From positions 1 to 50,085 of the forward strand of contig JALWOZ010000025.1 of the NCBI GenBank assembly GCA_027083345.1: a stretch of DNA of 50,085 bases, in the 5' to 3' direction. The DNA comes from Candidatus Kaiserbacteria bacterium (GTDB lineage: Bacteria > Patescibacteriota > Minisyncoccia > Phycocordibacterales > UBA2100). Position 1 is the first letter of the stretch. Every line of letters begins with the position of its first letter. Shown here piece after piece: positions 8,547-17,537 of this stretch. The position numbers and the translations under genes are program-made. The notes under the pieces were generated by a model, which worked only from the letters and a program-made list of their open reading frames with translations, was not told where the DNA came from and did not search any database.

Positions 8547-9652
8547 AGACACTAAAAGATCTAAAAGAGGTTGATCTAAAAGATAAGGTAGTCTTAATAA
8601 GAGCTGGTTTAAATATACCTATTGATAATGAAGGTGAGGTTATAGATGATTTTAGAATTAGGTCTGTAGTGCCTACTATAGAATTTCTTATAAGACATAG
8701 TAAAAAAGTAATAATAATATCTCACATTGGGCGCAATAGAGCAGAGACTTTAGCGCCGGTATTTAAAGAGATGAAGAAGCATTTACCCTCTTTATCTTTT
8801 GTTGGTTGGACTGAAGGCGTGCCGGAGAAGAAATTAATTTTAATGGAGAATCTTAGGCAAGACCCAAGAGAGACTGCAGTAGATGAAGGGGCCCGTATGG
8901 AATTCGCAAGAGAGATTGTAACTAAAACTAAAGCAGACATCTTTATACAAGATGCCTTTTCTGTGTGCCACCGTAGGCATTCCAGTATAGTGAATGTTCC
9001 GAAAGTGTTACCTAGTTATGCTGGATTCCTTTTGGAGAGAGAAGTTCAACAACTTAGTAAAGCTATTGCCCCGGAGAGCCCCTCACTTTTTATATTGGGA
9101 GGAGCTAAATTTGCAACTAAAGAACCACTCATAAGAAAATTTTTAAATATATACGATTATATTTTCATAGGAGGGGCAATAGCTAATGAATTTTTTAAAG
9201 CACGTTTATATGAAATAGGGGAGTCTTTAGTACATGATGGGGTAATCCCACATGACATTTTATATAATAAGAAGATTATTTTACCAAATGCAGTTAGAGT
9301 TGCCGACTTTAATGGTCATACTGTTTATGTGGACCCTAAAGAGGTGATGCCTAATATGAGAATAGTAGATGCAGTGCCCCCTAGTGATTTACTTACCTTA
9401 GGAGGTGGAGTTAAATTTATCTTATGGAATGGTCCGTTAGGGTATTATGAAGGGGGTTTTAGTCAGGGCACAGAGTCGTTGTTAGAGATGTTTAAAGGGG
9501 GCGCAGCTGAGGTGATAACCGGAGGAGGAGACACCTTAGCGACAGTGGGTAGAGGTTATAGAGACGCTTTTACTCACATAAGCACGGGAGGAGGTGCCAT
9601 GCTTACTTATTTGCAGGAGGGTACTCTGCCAGGTATCAAAGCTCTTGAGTGA
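8543..9652 (+). CDS. pgk: Phosphoglycerate kinase
   Basis: FILGGAKFATKEPLI, LWNGPLGYYE, VITGGGDTLATV, THISTGGGAMLTYL; overlaps tpiA stop. Confidence 0.95.
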   Translation: MKTLKDLKEVDLKDKVVLIRAGLNIPIDNEGEVIDDFRIRSVVPTIEFLIRHSKKVIIISHIGRNRAETLAPVFKEMKKHLPSLSFVGWTEGVPEKKLILMENLRQDPRETAVDEGARMEFAREIVTKTKADIFIQDAFSVCHRRHSSIVNVPKVLPSYAGFLLEREVQQLSKAIAPESPSLFILGGAKFATKEPLIRKFLNIYDYIFIGGAIANEFFKARLYEIGESLVHDGVIPHDILYNKKIILPNAVRVADFNGHTVYVDPKEVMPNMRIVDAVPPSDLLTLGGGVKFILWNGPLGYYEGGFSQGTESLLEMFKGGAAEVITGGGDTLATVGRGYRDAFTHISTGGGAMLTYLQEGTLPGIKALE

Positions 9653-10049
9653 TTTTTTTGGCAGTGTTTGAGAACCAACCATAACTAGGCTTAGGAGAAG
9701 GGTTGTCTTTAGAGCCTTTTGACGATATGTCCCCAGAAGATTCCATAGGTAGGACATGAACATGTGCGTGAGGCACATCCCAACCAGAGACAAACAGACC
9801 TACTTGAGGAGTTTTAAATATCTTTTTATATAGAGTCTTTAATTTCTTAACCACCAGCATTAAATTTGAATATTTGTTGTTAGGCATGTCTTCTACTGTG
9901 GTGTAATGTTCTTTGGGTATTACTAATGTATGCCCTTCTCTGGTAGGGTTTATGTCTAAAAAAGCAAGAGAGTCTTCGTCTTCGTAAACTTTGTGGGCAG
10001 GGATCTCACCTGATACTATTTTACAAAATATACAATCATCCTTTTTCAT
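9636..10049 (-). CDS. HIT family nucleotide hydrolase/transferase
   Basis: CIFCKIVSGEIPAHKVYED...HTLVIPKEHY...VPHAHVHVLPM histidine triad. Confidence 0.95.
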   Translation of the reverse strand: MKKDDCIFCKIVSGEIPAHKVYEDEDSLAFLDINPTREGHTLVIPKEHYTTVEDMPNNKYSNLMLVVKKLKTLYKKIFKTPQVGLFVSGWDVPHAHVHVLPMESSGDISSKGSKDNPSPKPSYGWFSNTAKKITQEL

Positions 10050-10083
10050 TATATGTTAGTATAGCATATACCCACAGTTCTAT

Positions 10084-11796
10084 ATGACATACTCAGATAT
10101 ACTGTTAACATTATTAAAACAAAGAGGCTTAGTGGCCACTAAGGAGATAGAGAGCTTTTTGCATCCTTCATATGAGAAGCATACTCATGATCCGTTCTTG
10201 ATGAAGGATATGGGTAAAGCAGTGAACAGGATTTTAGAGGCTATAAGTAAGAATGAGAAGGTGGTTATATACAGTGATTTTGATGCCGATGGTATACCGG
10301 CCGGAGTACTTTTATATGACTTTTTTAAAAAGATTGAGTTTACTAATTTTAGTAATTACATACCACATAGAGATACAGAGGGTTACGGTTTTCATGCGGA
10401 GGTTGTAGAAAAATCAGCAAAAGAAAGAGTTGATCTAATAATTACTGTAGATGTTGGTATTACGGCAATTGAAGCTGTTGAATTGGCTAATCAGCTTGGA
10501 GTAGACGTAATTATTACAGATCACCATGAACCTAAAGAGCAGGTGCCAAAAGCTGTTGCCGTACTTAACCCAAAGCAAAAAGATTGTAATTATCCATTTG
10601 ATGAGCTTTGTGGAGCTGGAGTGGCATATAAGTTGGTGCAGGCCATTATTTTACAAGTTCGTGAGTCAGTTGAGACGAAGCATGGTGTGCATACTTGCTT
10701 CGTCTCCAATATTATGAGTATGCCTGAGGGCTGGGAGAAGTGGTTATTGGATTTAGTAGCAATAGCTACAGTGGCAGACATGGTGCCCCTTACAGGAGAA
10801 AATCGCGCATTGGTACGTTGGGGTCTTTATGTCTTACATAAGAGTAAGAGACCGGGTATACAAGCACTGTGCAATAAGTTGCGTATAAACCAACGGCTCT
10901 TAGATGAGAACGATATTGGGTTCTCTATAGGGCCTCGCATAAATGCTTCTAGTCGTATGGGGTGTCCAGATGATGCATTTAAATTATTGTCTACTATAGA
11001 TTCTATGGAGGCAGAACATTTAGCCAATAAATTAGAAAGCTTAAATAATAAACGTAAGGGCAGAGTAGCATCTATGGTAAAGAAGATAAATTCTAAGGTA
11101 GAAGCCATGCAAGAATTTGGAGATCTACCGAATGTTTTAGTTGTGGGAGACCCTTTGTGGAGTCCGGCTTTAGTTGGTTTGGTTGCAGGTAGTTTGGCAG
11201 ATAGGTTGGGTAAAGTCGTGTGCGTGTGGGGGAGAGAGGGTACAGGCGTTCTCAAAGGATCGTGCCGTAGTGGAGACGGCACGAGTATAGTTAATATGTT
11301 TGAGAAGTCCGGTGATACATTACTTTACTTTGGTGGACATAATGCGGCCGGAGGTTTTGCGGTTGGGGACGATAATATACATACACTGGGAGAAGTCTTT
11401 TCTAAATCGGTAGACTCTGGGTCAAATATGGTAGTAACCTCTAAAGCGGATATTATACCAGATGCCGATTTAACTTTGAGTAAGGTTAATATTAAAACTC
11501 TTAAAGAGTTTAAGTTACTTGCACCATTTGGGGTTGGGAATCCTAAGCCGGTTTTTGCTTTTAGAGATGTAGAAGTCATATCTATAAGACATTTTGGCAA
11601 AGAGCAGAATCATATAGAAATATTTGTTAAAGATGCTTCTGGGGCATCACGTAAGGCAAGTAAGTTTTTTGCCAATTCTGATAGTTTCAATAGTAGTTTT
11701 AAAGAGGGTAACGTAGTTACCTTGCTAGCAAATTTGGAGGAGAGTAGTTTTGCTGGTAGACGCAGTTTAGAATTGCGTATTGTTGATATATTGTGA
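10084..11796 (+). CDS. recJ: Single-stranded-DNA-specific exonuclease RecJ
   Basis: YSDFDADGIPAGVLLYDF; DLIITVDVGITA; VIITDHHEP; DLVAIATVADMVPL; YFGGHNAAGGFAV. Confidence 0.95.
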   Translation: MTYSDILLTLLKQRGLVATKEIESFLHPSYEKHTHDPFLMKDMGKAVNRILEAISKNEKVVIYSDFDADGIPAGVLLYDFFKKIEFTNFSNYIPHRDTEGYGFHAEVVEKSAKERVDLIITVDVGITAIEAVELANQLGVDVIITDHHEPKEQVPKAVAVLNPKQKDCNYPFDELCGAGVAYKLVQAIILQVRESVETKHGVHTCFVSNIMSMPEGWEKWLLDLVAIATVADMVPLTGENRALVRWGLYVLHKSKRPGIQALCNKLRINQRLLDENDIGFSIGPRINASSRMGCPDDAFKLLSTIDSMEAEHLANKLESLNNKRKGRVASMVKKINSKVEAMQEFGDLPNVLVVGDPLWSPALVGLVAGSLADRLGKVVCVWGREGTGVLKGSCRSGDGTSIVNMFEKSGDTLLYFGGHNAAGGFAVGDDNIHTLGEVFSKSVDSGSNMVVTSKADIIPDADLTLSKVNIKTLKEFKLLAPFGVGNPKPVFAFRDVEVISIRHFGKEQNHIEIFVKDASGASRKASKFFANSDSFNSSFKEGNVVTLLANLEESSFAGRRSLELRIVDIL

Positions 11797-11840
11797 TTAT
11801 GTTATCGTATATATACTTATAAGGTTTAATATATAGACTT

Positions 11841-12524
11841 ATGGATACAAATAATAACAAAGACAAGAAAGAGGTAACAGCGAATTTAAGATCTCCTAAA
11901 AAAGCTAGTTTAAATGCTCAAGAGGCGGTGAAAATAGGGTGGGAGGCTTTTAAAGAACACCCGTGGTTGTCTATCGGTGTTCTTATATTTTCGCAAGTTT
12001 TATCGGTTGGCTTTAACTTTATCTTAACAAATGTTAATGGTGTGTATGAGAGTTTTGCAATGGGTCCTGTTGCAATGGTAACAAATCAGTTGATATCTGT
12101 GTATGTAGCTATGGTAATGATCTATGCTTTTTTAAGAATGTATGACAATAAGGATGTTAACTTGGGTAACATATTGTTGTCTTGGCGTAAATTTGTGAAT
12201 TATTTTTTGGTTACTATTTTAGTAGGAGTGGCGGTGTTGATTGGCTTTATGTTACTTATCATACCAGGTGTTATATTGTCATTTAAATTATCTCTGGCTC
12301 CTTACCTGGTTATAGACAGAGACATGGGCCCAATAAATGCTATTAAGGAGAGTTGGAGGTTAACAAAGGGTAACATAGGTTATCTCTTAAGCTTAGCTAT
12401 ACTTTTATTGGGAGTAAATTTATTAGGATTATTAGCATTGGTGGTTGGACTCGTTGTGTCTATTAGTGTATCTTTTTATGCTGGTATACATGCGTACCGC
12501 ACCATATTAAAGACTAATGAGTAA
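11841..12524 (+). CDS. Multi-TM membrane protein
   Basis: Several hydrophobic segments; SWRLTKGNIGYLLSLAILLLGVNLLG. Confidence 0.6.
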   Translation: MDTNNNKDKKEVTANLRSPKKASLNAQEAVKIGWEAFKEHPWLSIGVLIFSQVLSVGFNFILTNVNGVYESFAMGPVAMVTNQLISVYVAMVMIYAFLRMYDNKDVNLGNILLSWRKFVNYFLVTILVGVAVLIGFMLLIIPGVILSFKLSLAPYLVIDRDMGPINAIKESWRLTKGNIGYLLSLAILLLGVNLLGLLALVVGLVVSISVSFYAGIHAYRTILKTNE

Positions 12525-12930
12525 CATAACTATATATACAGATGGAGGCGCTCGAGGCAATCCGGGTGTTGCTGGCGTAGGTGTTGTTATTTTGACTGGC
12601 ACAGGTGAGGTTTTAGTAGAGTTTAGTAAGTATTTGGGAGATAAGTTAACCAATAACTATGCAGAATATGAGGCAATATATTTGGCGTTGGAGAAGTGTA
12701 TTAAACTGGGGTTGCAGGATGCAGATGTTGAGTTTAAAGTGGACTCTAAATTGGCAGTAGAACAATTAAGTGGTAATTGGAAGGTTAAGGATGTTAATAT
12801 CAGAGAACAATTTAATAAAGTTAATAATCTTTTAGGACAATTTAAAAATGTTAAGTTTACTCATATACCAAGAGAGTTAAATAAGCGCGCAGATGCACTG
12901 GCTAATGAGGCTATGGATAGGCAAGTATAA
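12517..12930 (+). CDS. rnhA: Ribonuclease HI family protein
   Basis: IYTDGGARGNPGVAGVGVVI; NYAEYEAIYLALE; HIPRELNKRADALANEAMD. Confidence 0.93.
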   Translation: MSNITIYTDGGARGNPGVAGVGVVILTGTGEVLVEFSKYLGDKLTNNYAEYEAIYLALEKCIKLGLQDADVEFKVDSKLAVEQLSGNWKVKDVNIREQFNKVNNLLGQFKNVKFTHIPRELNKRADALANEAMDRQV

Positions 12931-12974
12931 ATATGCTAACATTAAATTGATTATAAAGTATTAATATAGTAATT

Positions 12975-13400
12975 ATGAAGGGATTTATAAATGAGTTTAA
13001 GACGTTTTTGATAAAAGGTAATGTCATGGATATGGCTGTTGGCTTCATGTTTGGTGCGGCTTTTGCTACTGTAGTGAAGTCTCTAGTTAATAATATAATA
13101 ATGCCACCTATTGGGTTATTGTTGGGTAAGGTAGACTTCTCAGCATTGTATATATCTTTAGATGGTACACATTATGCTACACTCAAGGCGGCGGAGGCAG
13201 CTAGTGCGCCACTTATTAAATACGGAGTATTTATAAACGATGTGATAGGCTTTGTTATATTAGGCTTTGTCATCTTTATGATGATAAAGGGAGTAAATAA
13301 ACTCCAAGCAAAAAACGAAGAGGAGAAGAAAGAAGAGGCACCAAAAAAGAGTGATGAGGTTTTGTTGTTAGAGCAGATACGAGACGCTTTGGCTAAATAA
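12975..13400 (+). CDS. mscL: Large-conductance mechanosensitive channel
   Basis: FKTFLIKGNVMDMAVGFMFGAAFATVVKSLVNNIIMPPIGLLLGKVDF. Confidence 0.97.
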   Translation: MKGFINEFKTFLIKGNVMDMAVGFMFGAAFATVVKSLVNNIIMPPIGLLLGKVDFSALYISLDGTHYATLKAAEAASAPLIKYGVFINDVIGFVILGFVIFMMIKGVNKLQAKNEEEKKEEAPKKSDEVLLLEQIRDALAK

Positions 13401-14782
13401 TGCGAGCATCCTATATATACTCCGCTGTTTTTGGTTTTCTCTTGGGGATTTTGTGGCAAAGTGTACTTAATTTAAACACCACTTTTGTGGTGTTTTTGGT
13501 TATTTTAGGTTTTTTTCTTTTGGTTATATTACGTTTTAATAACAAAGGTATAGAAAGCATAATATTTATTGTGTTGGTAATATTTTCTATGGTTATTGGA
13601 GTTGTGCGTATGCAAGTAGCACAAGAGGTAAACAATAGCAACAAGAGCGCTCTTAATTATTTAGTAGGAGAGATTGTAGATTTTAAGGCTGTTATAGTTG
13701 ACGAGCCGGACAAAAGAGAGCGTAATATATTATTAACTGTTAAATCTGAGAGAGGGTTTAAGGTATTGGTTAAGGCAAGCGTTTATGGTAAATATAATTA
13801 TGGAGATACAATTAGGGTTGTAGGCAAGTTGGGGAGACCTCAAAATTTTATAAATAAAGACAATGGTAAGGAGTTTGATTATGTTGGTTACTTAGCTAAA
13901 GATGGAGTGCATTATATAATTAAAAGCTACAAGATTACCACCATCTCTGAGAGTAAGGGGTTCGACATTAAAGCTAGGTTATTTTCTATTAAACGCCGGT
14001 ATTTGGATAGTCTCAATAGCCTCATACCGGAGCCTCAATCTGCATTAGCTGGGGGAATCACAGTTGGATCAAGGCGTGCATTAGGTCAGGATTTAACAGA
14101 GGCGTTTAGGAATACAGGCTTAATACATATAGTGGTTTTATCCGGCTTTAACATTACGGTTATAATTATATTTTTATTAAGAGTGTTATCTTGGTTGCCC
14201 AGAGTTATCTCATACTCTTTTGTTGGTTTAATGGTTATATTATTCGCAATACTGACTGGTGCAGATGCTCCGGTCGTGAGGGCTAGTGCCATGGGGATAT
14301 TAGGAGTATTAGCTCTAACATTGAGAAGGACATATGCCATAACCCGGGCACTCATTATAGTTGCGTCTATTATGGTATTTTGGAATCCTTATATATTAGT
14401 TAAGGATATTGCCTTTCAGCTTTCTGTAGTGGCTACACTAGGTTTAATTTATATATCTCCACATATAACCTCTTGTTTGTCTAAGAAGTTGCCGTTTTGG
14501 CTAAGTGAGATAATAGGTACTACTATATCCGCACAAATAGCGGTGTCTCCTTTACTTTTGTTTTATATGAACAAATTAAGCGTAGTCGCGGTATTGGTAA
14601 ATGTTTTAGTATTACCAATCATACCCTTAGCTATGCTGGTCACTTTCTTAGCAGGGTTTATAGGGATGTTTTATACACCTATTGCATTACCGTTTGCTTT
14701 TGGTGCACATGTTATGCTCTCATATGTAATATGGGTAGTAGAGGTCTTTAATAAATTGCCATTTAGTACCTTATCTATATAG
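13400..14782 (+). CDS. comEC: ComEC/Rec2 N-terminal and channel (competence) domain protein
   Basis: GGITVGSRRALGQDLTEAFRNTGLIHIVVLSGFNITVI; APVVRASAMGILGVLALTLRR; lacks C-terminal metallo-beta-lactamase domain. Confidence 0.9.
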   Translation: MRASYIYSAVFGFLLGILWQSVLNLNTTFVVFLVILGFFLLVILRFNNKGIESIIFIVLVIFSMVIGVVRMQVAQEVNNSNKSALNYLVGEIVDFKAVIVDEPDKRERNILLTVKSERGFKVLVKASVYGKYNYGDTIRVVGKLGRPQNFINKDNGKEFDYVGYLAKDGVHYIIKSYKITTISESKGFDIKARLFSIKRRYLDSLNSLIPEPQSALAGGITVGSRRALGQDLTEAFRNTGLIHIVVLSGFNITVIIIFLLRVLSWLPRVISYSFVGLMVILFAILTGADAPVVRASAMGILGVLALTLRRTYAITRALIIVASIMVFWNPYILVKDIAFQLSVVATLGLIYISPHITSCLSKKLPFWLSEIIGTTISAQIAVSPLLLFYMNKLSVVAVLVNVLVLPIIPLAMLVTFLAGFIGMFYTPIALPFAFGAHVMLSYVIWVVEVFNKLPFSTLSI

Positions 14783-15365
14783 ATGTAAATCTATCTTCTA
14801 CGATATTCCAGTTAGTATTGTTTAGAAATGCATCAATGTAAGATCCTTTACCTGTTGTGCCGTAGTCTGGCATATATGCATGCTCCCATACGTCGAGTGC
14901 AAATATTATAGGGAGCGTTACGAAGTGTCCTTGATGTTGCTCACCGGTAAAGCCTATGTGGAATTGCTCACCCTGAACATCGTAGTAGAGTATTGCCCAT
15001 CCTGGGCCACGTAGGTTAGCTGTTGCCTTGAGTAGATTAATACAAGATTCTATAGAGCCGTATTGAGCTGTCAATGCTTGAGCTAGAGCAGAGTCGCTTG
15101 CAAGCTCACTCGCACCTCCCTCAAGCTGAGAGAAGTAGTACTCATGCAATCGCATACCACCAAACTCAAATGAGCGTCTACGGAGCAGTTCAGAGAGTTC
15201 GTGAGTCTTGCCCTCCTCGCTAGAGTATTGCTCGATAAGCTTTGAGATGGCATTAAAGTTAGCAACGTATCCGTTGTATAGGCCTATGTGCGCATTTATG
15301 CCGTCATCCGATAAGCCTTCAAGAGTTGGGATGTTAAATTCTTTTGCTGTGTAATCTTTAGTCAT
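14775..15365 (-). CDS. sodA: Fe/Mn superoxide dismutase
   Basis: INAHIGLYNGYVANFN; GPGWAILYYD; ALDVWEHAYMPDYGTTGKGSYIDAFLNNTNW. Confidence 0.92.
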   Translation of the reverse strand: MTKDYTAKEFNIPTLEGLSDDGINAHIGLYNGYVANFNAISKLIEQYSSEEGKTHELSELLRRRSFEFGGMRLHEYYFSQLEGGASELASDSALAQALTAQYGSIESCINLLKATANLRGPGWAILYYDVQGEQFHIGFTGEQHQGHFVTLPIIFALDVWEHAYMPDYGTTGKGSYIDAFLNNTNWNIVEDRFTSI

Positions 15366-15428
15366 AGTATTAATAGTTATTTAATAATTAAGTTTTATTA
15401 TATTAATTATACAGTATATTTATATATT

Positions 15429-16316
15429 ATGCTCCTCAAATTTAATAGGAAGTTAATATACACATCAACAGTAGTAGTGCTGTTAATGGTAACAGCTTTT
15501 ATTTGGAATGTTGTATATGAGTTACAAGATAATATTTATTTGAAAGTGGCATTTCTAGATATTGGACAGGGTGATGCGATATTTATAGAGTCTCCGATTG
15601 GTGTGCAAGTACTTATAGATGGTGGGCGTGGAGATGAAATATTGAGAGAGCTGGCTAGAGTGATGCCTTTTTATGACAGGTCCATAAATTTGGTAATAGC
15701 TACGCACCCCGATTCAGATCATATCGGAGGATTGCCAACAGTTTTAAAAAGGTTTAGAGTTGATAAAATAATAAGACCAGGTGTGGCGCATAGTACTCCA
15801 GCTACAGAGTCCCTATTATTATCTATATCTAAGGAGAATAACAGTGGGACAAAAGAGATCTTAGCTCGTAGAGGGCAGGTATATGATTTAGGAGGGGGCG
15901 AGGCAGGCAGGGTGGAATTGCATATTTTATTCCCAGATAGGGACGTGAGTGATTTTGAGACAAATACAGCTTCTGTTGTAGCAAGGCTGACCTATGGAGA
16001 CACAAGTGTGATACTCACAGGCGACTCGCCGATAGCTATAGAGGAGTACCTCGTGAGTCTTGATGGTGCGGATTTACAAAGTGATATATTAAAGCTGGGT
16101 CACCATGGTAGCAAGACCAGTAGTAGTGATGCCTTCTTAGGGTTTGTGAATCCTCAGTGGGCAATAATCTCAGCTGGGAAAGATAATAAGTACGGGCATC
16201 CGCATAAGAGTGTGATGGATAAGGTTGCAAGATTCGGTATAACTCCGCTGAGTACAATAGATAAGGGCACAATAAAGTTTAGGAGTGACGGCAAGCAGTG
16301 GCAGTTGGTAAAATAA
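15429..16316 (+). CDS. ComEC C-terminal-like MBL-fold hydrolase
   Basis: VAFLDIGQGDAIFIESP; LVIATHPDSDHIGGLP; ILTGDSP; LKLGHHGSKTSSS; one N-terminal TM segment. Confidence 0.93.
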   Translation: MLLKFNRKLIYTSTVVVLLMVTAFIWNVVYELQDNIYLKVAFLDIGQGDAIFIESPIGVQVLIDGGRGDEILRELARVMPFYDRSINLVIATHPDSDHIGGLPTVLKRFRVDKIIRPGVAHSTPATESLLLSISKENNSGTKEILARRGQVYDLGGGEAGRVELHILFPDRDVSDFETNTASVVARLTYGDTSVILTGDSPIAIEEYLVSLDGADLQSDILKLGHHGSKTSSSDAFLGFVNPQWAIISAGKDNKYGHPHKSVMDKVARFGITPLSTIDKGTIKFRSDGKQWQLVK

Positions 16317-16317
16317 T

Positions 16318-16341
16318 AGCTCGCGTTAGCGAGCTCTTTTG
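16318..16341 (+). terminator. Rho-independent terminator
   Basis: AGCTCGC-GTTA-GCGAGCT-CTTTTG. Confidence 0.8.
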
Positions 16342-16373
16342 TTTGATTTATTTAATGTAGTTGTGAGGTTGAG

Positions 16374-16616
16374 TTATATCAACCCTGCCTCCTTTAGCAC
16401 CTTGTATGCACCATTTTTGTTTATGTTTTTGATTGCTCTTGTCGAGAGAGTCAGGCGCTTGGTGATGCCAAGCTCTGGGATGAAGATACGCTTCTTCTGC
16501 AAGTTAACCTTGCGTCCACGCTTTCCAGTAGGGTTGAACTCAGTAGCACGCGTACGGTTGCTGTAGCCACCGCCTATTTGTGTCTTTTTCTTTGTTACTG
16601 GGCATGTCCTGCTCAT
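16374..16616 (-). CDS. rpmB: Ribosomal protein bL28
   Basis: MSRTCPVTKKKTQIGGGYSNRTRATEFNPTGKRGRKVNLQKKRIFIPELG. Confidence 0.93.
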   Translation of the reverse strand: MSRTCPVTKKKTQIGGGYSNRTRATEFNPTGKRGRKVNLQKKRIFIPELGITKRLTLSTRAIKNINKNGAYKVLKEAGLI

Positions 16617-16681
16617 AATGGCGCTGAGTTTAACATAATGTTATACTCTATGCAATACAGTTAAAATATTAAAAGTTGAGG

Positions 16682-16740
16682 AAATAAATTATAAACCCGG
16701 GGCAGTGGGCGGCTAGGGATAGAGGGTCTATAATTTATTT
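16682..16740. other. 12-bp perfect inverted repeat enclosing a G-quadruplex-like motif
   Basis: AAATAAATTATA (16682-16693) ... TATAATTTATTT (16729-16740), loop GGGGCAGTGGGCGGCTAGGGATAGAGGG (four G-tracts). Confidence 0.75.
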
Positions 16741-16786
16741 GGGAGACTTTTATGGAGATATAAGAATTAGATAATATTTAAGAACA

Positions 16787-17413
16787 ATGAGTATAGACAC
16801 AATATTCCAAATTATAATTTTAATCTTTGCGGTAATAGTGCATGAGGTTTCTCACGGTGTCATGGCATATTATTTAGGAGATATGACAGCTAAGAGGGCG
16901 GGGAGACTCACACTCAACCCATTGCCACACATAGACATGCTAGGTTCAATAATATTGCCGGCACTTATGGTGCTCTCACATTCGCCGATACTCTTTGGTT
17001 GGGCTAAGCCTGTGCCGTATAACCCGTACAATCTGCGTAGGGGAGGTAGGTGGGCCGAGTCTCTCGTGGCCTTTGCTGGGCCACTTAGCAACTTTGTGCT
17101 GGCTATAATATTTGGCTTTGCAATAAGGTTTGGTATTGTGCCAACCGAGGCACTGAGCATAGCCTTTATAGCAGTATATATAAATGTACTATTAGGCATA
17201 TTTAACCTAATACCTATACCACCACTTGACGGCTCTAAGGTATTACCTAGCTTATTGCCACGCACACTGGCAGCTCAATATGCTCAGTTAACAGCATCAT
17301 TGCAGAGGAGTCCGTTTATAGGCTTTGGCTTTGTGTTAGTGCTAGTAATGCTATTTGGTTCAGTACTCAGCACAGCTGTATATGCTGTATCAAAGCTGAT
17401 AATAGGCATGTAG
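16787..17413 (+). CDS. M50 family site-2-type zinc metalloprotease
   Basis: VIVHEVSHGVMAYYLGD (HExxH) and NLIPIPPLDGSKVL. Confidence 0.95.
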   Translation: MSIDTIFQIIILIFAVIVHEVSHGVMAYYLGDMTAKRAGRLTLNPLPHIDMLGSIILPALMVLSHSPILFGWAKPVPYNPYNLRRGGRWAESLVAFAGPLSNFVLAIIFGFAIRFGIVPTEALSIAFIAVYINVLLGIFNLIPIPPLDGSKVLPSLLPRTLAAQYAQLTASLQRSPFIGFGFVLVLVMLFGSVLSTAVYAVSKLIIGM

Positions 17414-17441
17414 TTGCACTGAGAGGAGTTATGTGTATAAT
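17414..17441 (+). promoter_or_regulatory. Sigma70-like promoter of the rplC block
   Basis: TTGCAC -16 nt- TATAAT at 17436-17441. Confidence 0.6.
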
Positions 17442-17447
17442 ACCTGC

Positions 17448-17537
17448 ACCTAAGTTCTTATGAGAGAACCAATGGGCTCAGATTACATTTTGCGTATGAT
17501 GGCCTATTGAAAGATAGGTTATTTTAATTTTCAAATA
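17448..17537 (+). promoter_or_regulatory. Putative 5' leader with two hairpins upstream of rplC
   Basis: GTTCT-TATGAG-AGAAC and CCTAT-TGAAAG-ATAGG-TTATTTTAATTTT (attenuator-like) between the promoter and rplC. Confidence 0.45.
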
